DNA of 64,000 nt, from contig NC_092497.1 in assembly GCF_047495875.1 (NCBI RefSeq), positions 5,837,437 to 5,901,436 on the forward strand, in the 5' to 3' direction. This stretch comes from Pithys albifrons albifrons. Taxonomy: Eukaryota; Chordata; Aves; Passeriformes; Thamnophilidae. The notes under the pieces are model-generated. The model did not search any database. It was given only the letters and a program-made list of their open reading frames with translations, and was not told the origin of the DNA. This document shows positions 60,771 to 64,000 of this stretch, one piece after another. A program made the position numbers and the translations under genes. Numbering within the stretch: the first letter of the stretch is position 1; every line of letters starts with the position of its first letter.

Positions 60771-63700
60771 TTTCAAGGGAAAGAAATTGAATTCCGTGCA
60801 GGTCATTCTGTGAGAGTCTTTCAGGGAAGAGCAAAATTGCAACTAATATCCAGCCTGCTTTCTGGAAACATTAAAGCTTTCTATCAGAAGGAAGTTTTTT
60901 CCATCATCTTTCACTAGCATTTCGTCTTGTGTCACTTCAGTGCTGCACTTGCATCAGTGCTGTGAGCTTGGCAGTCACACTCTACCAGGGGTTGCATAGA
61001 TCTGGTGTGGTTGTACAAGGCCAGATAACACACTGCCTTTAATTCCATTCCTGATTTGTCTATCTGGTTTGTTAAAATATTACTAACTCTCACTATTACT
61101 TATCATTTTAATGTGGTTTTTTTTCTTTCAATGCTCCAAAGGAAGAGGCAAAAGTCAGTCACTGAAAATCTCACCTTTAATACATTTAATTGTAAAGATT
61201 TTTTGTCATTCACACTTACAGAAAAGAGATCTTGGGCACCTCATGGGCACCTTACACACACATAGCTCAAGGGATCAGCAGCTGAATGGTAAATAAGGAC
61301 AGCCTCAAATCTATCATTTTAAAATTCTGGGGTTTTCAGTAGTCATTCATGGTTTGTAGATGCTTTGGGCTGGCAGATCTGTGGAGTGATGACAAGGATG
61401 CAATCAGCAGCAGAAGGTAGCCCAGGATGTAAAAGGTGTTGGCATCCTGTAGGAAGAATGGCATTATAGAGCAAGGCAGCTTAGGAAGCAAAGTCAGTGC
61501 TGAAATTTGGCTGACATTTCCATATCTGGACTCTCTTTCCAACTGGTAACAATATTGGCAGTTTTCAAAAGTTCAGGCAGGAATTTTCCATGCTGGCAGA
61601 CAGTGTTGGGCAGATACTGCATGGAAAATATCATAATAAGTGGTTGTGCATTTTCTAAAAACAAGCCTAGGTGAAAAAAAAAAGCCAACAAAATTTTACT
61701 CACTTGTAAAGAATACTCACACAGAAGTATTTGCTGAGAAGCATAATGATCTTTCCTTGTCAGAAAGATTTGAAATGTTACAAATTATAATTCACCCAAT
61801 TTTGCTTGATTCATCAAAACACCGTTTTCAGAAGTCAGGTCTTGATAGCCCCATTATTTGAGAATCAATGGGCAAAGACCCCCATATAGTTATAGAATTA
61901 CTATTTTCAGGACTACAGTTACTTCTTCCCCTGAAACCACTAAATATTCTATCTTGGGGTAGTGGAACTGAAGAGAATTTTTCTGGAGTCACAACCTCTG
62001 GTGACCAGAACTGACTTTCTTGGTATTGTGCTGAGAAAAGAGGATTTAGCCTAAGGCAAATTCACAGGGCTAAAGTTCAAGAATTGGGTTAAAAAAAAAA
62101 GAAAAAAAAAGAAAAAAAAAGGAGGCAAATATAAGAGATAACTGAAAAAAACCCACTCTATGTCTATGGCATATATTGTTTGTGGCAGACAATTTTTACC
62201 TCTTCACAGGAAAGATGTCAGACACAAGTTCTGTTTCCTTGCATTCTGCAGCCTAATTGAGGGATATACTTCCCAAGACGGCACATAAATTGTTTTTGGA
62301 AGAAATTGCTGTTTCTGGTTCCTGAAGTTGACTTCCCACCACCATCTTCCCAATGGCCCCATGTTTTCCTCCTGCTACATCAGGTTTAATAGATATAAGA
62401 ATAAATTCTTTCCTGCTCACAAGGAAATATGACTCCCCCGCCTGGTGAATACTACTTCTTTGCCAGCTCTAGGACCCAACTTGTGGTCTCCTCTTCTAGT
62501 TAATGTCTCAGGCTTGAGTTATGAACAGTGAGTCCAGGTGAGTGGGGAGAAGATGATATCACATAGAGACTTTCTGTGTCCTCAGGGCCTGTTTTGTTGC
62601 TCACCAGGTTGTGTGTACTCCTGTTTCATAGGATCTGGTCCTTCCTTCAAAACAACACTGCCAGAGGCATAGAGTGCAAATGTTGGCTTGTAACAGTAGA
62701 TTACTTCCTTAGAAAAGGCAGATTATTTCATGCTCTTGGTTAATAAATCTACAATTGTCAGTAGATTCTGTTTGTGTGTGTCTACATGTGTTTGTGTCAG
62801 TTATAACAGTATTTTAGGTAAACACAATGGCTGCAACCCATAGGACAACATTTTTAAAAGTTGTTTCTGTTCTGCTGTGAGAACTGTACCCATATATGAC
62901 TGGTTTTGGTACTTGTTCAAATGTTTTAAACCTAACAGATGTCCTTTTTTTGTGTGTGTGTGCATAGGAAATGAAGAAAATAAATAGACTATTTAATATG
63001 AACTGATTATATTTTAAAATGAAATTAGATTAGGGGAAAATATTCAGAATAAACATTTAAAAGGTTTGGGGATAGTGCTCAGTACCTTTTTTTTCCTTTA
63101 GATCACTGTTTCTCCTCACACATAAACGAAGGGAAAATTGCAAACAACCAAAGGAAGTTTCTCAGTTCCCAGTTCAGAATTGTGTGACTGTGATCCAGTT
63201 ATGAGGTTTACACATCCCTGCACTCTACCAGCTCTGTCCAACAGCACAAGGACTAAAAACTAAAGACCAGGGAGTGTTTCAATTTTGTGAGACATGGTGT
63301 CTTAAAGTCAAAATTTGGGTATATTTTCAGGGCATGAGATAAAACACCTTGCACTCTGTTTTTGCTTCTGGGTAGAAAACTTCAGCTTGTATAGCTGCTA
63401 CAGTAACACCTCTCATCATGTTATAATTTACCTTACCTCTTTGGAGGCCATGTGAGGTACAATATAACAAACAGTAAGTCACCCGCCCGGGTTCCCAGAA
63501 AATGTGAGAATGAACAGCTGGCTTTGAGCAAATGTTCAAAACTGATCATTGATTTTTCAGCTAGTTGTCTTACTGATGATATACAGTTTAAAATTAATCT
63601 ATTGTGATCTTAAATTCTGAAATATAGAGAATGCACAAAGTATAGTGAAGCAAGAAGAAAACTCATAGGGGAGGGAAAGAAGAGTGTGCAAGGTATTGGA

Positions 63701-64000
63701 CTGCATCAGAAGACTGAAATCTTCCTAGGCATGGAGGTTCAAGTGAGTACATTTTTGAATAATTGTTTTCTCTTTGTGCTTGATTCTTCATTGCAAGGCA
63801 AAAATTACAGCTACTCTACAATTATCCTGTCTTTGGCTTCATGTGTACTCAGAGTACAGGAATTGTGGGATAGAAGGTCAGGAAAGAATTTGAAGACTTT
63901 GGAGATTTAAGTTACCATGCTGATGAATCCTTCTCCCACAGACTTCCTAGAGGTGTTTATGTTGACCTAGATGTCATTTTACCTGATGTTTACTTAATTT
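60771..64000. other. Host sequence without recognisable gene
   Basis: No gene or interspersed repeat was recognised. There is an A-rich run with G interruptions at 62090-62122. The minus-strand frames between 61336 and 61703 are in two different phases and have no splice logic. Confidence 0.4.

Noticed and set aside
61336..61703. Minus-strand frames with a plausible membrane segment
   Set aside because: They are in two different phases, have no splice signals at useful positions and match no family recognised by eye.

Overview
The window looks like vertebrate, almost certainly avian, nuclear DNA. It is AT-rich and gene-poor. Its recognisable interspersed repeats are mainly CR1 LINE 3' ends, retroviral LTRs of bird type (one resembles the GGLTR7/ERVL type), an RTE-like non-LTR retrotransposon, and worn amniote-wide repeats (a MIR-like SINE, a second tRNA-derived SINE, a palindromic MITE-like repeat). 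No host protein-coding gene, rRNA, functional tRNA, CRISPR array or bacterial-type operon could be supported. Most open frames are chance frames or lie inside repeats. The only substantial coding similarity is a broken reverse transcriptase on the minus strand (45720-47875). The segment is best read as intergenic or intronic DNA, possibly with some regulatory conserved non-coding DNA.

Layout. 1-11 kb: a 63-bp tandem duplication carrying a perfect hairpin, a solo LTR (3747-4349), two short CR1 pieces and a possible LTR (8058-8509). 11-28 kb: CR1 copies at 11279, 23213 and 26030, a palindromic MITE-like repeat (19608), a probable LTR (21760-22130), a ~400-bp CTTT array (24541), CRE-like candidate blocks, a possible short exon (27772-27845) and a MIR-like SINE. 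28-37 kb: a second CTTT array, a G-run, an internally deleted RTE-like element (31960-33303) whose ATG-repeat tail was invaded by a solo LTR (32714-33295), and two further LTRs (34134-34772, and 36490-36934 with a perfect 6-bp target duplication). 38-45 kb: A/C-rich low-complexity tracts, an old CR1 and a 46-bp palindrome. 45.6-48.5 kb: a larger RTE-like element (45680-48261, minus) sitting inside a CR1. 49-64 kb: simple repeats, a homeodomain-site-rich block (54060-54520), CR1 copies, a GGLTR7-like LTR (58365-58805) and a tRNA-derived SINE (60670-60770).

The most informative pattern is the pair of RTE-like copies. Both keep the same 5' end and 3' end and both have target-site duplications (11 bp and 10 bp), yet each has lost a different internal part: one lacks nearly the whole ORF, the other the endonuclease region. 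Together with the LTR and CR1 nesting they give a relative insertion order. The RTE family could be AviRTE, an RTE element described as horizontally transferred between some bird lineages and parasitic nematodes. If so, the host would belong to one of the carrier bird groups, but that assignment is inference.
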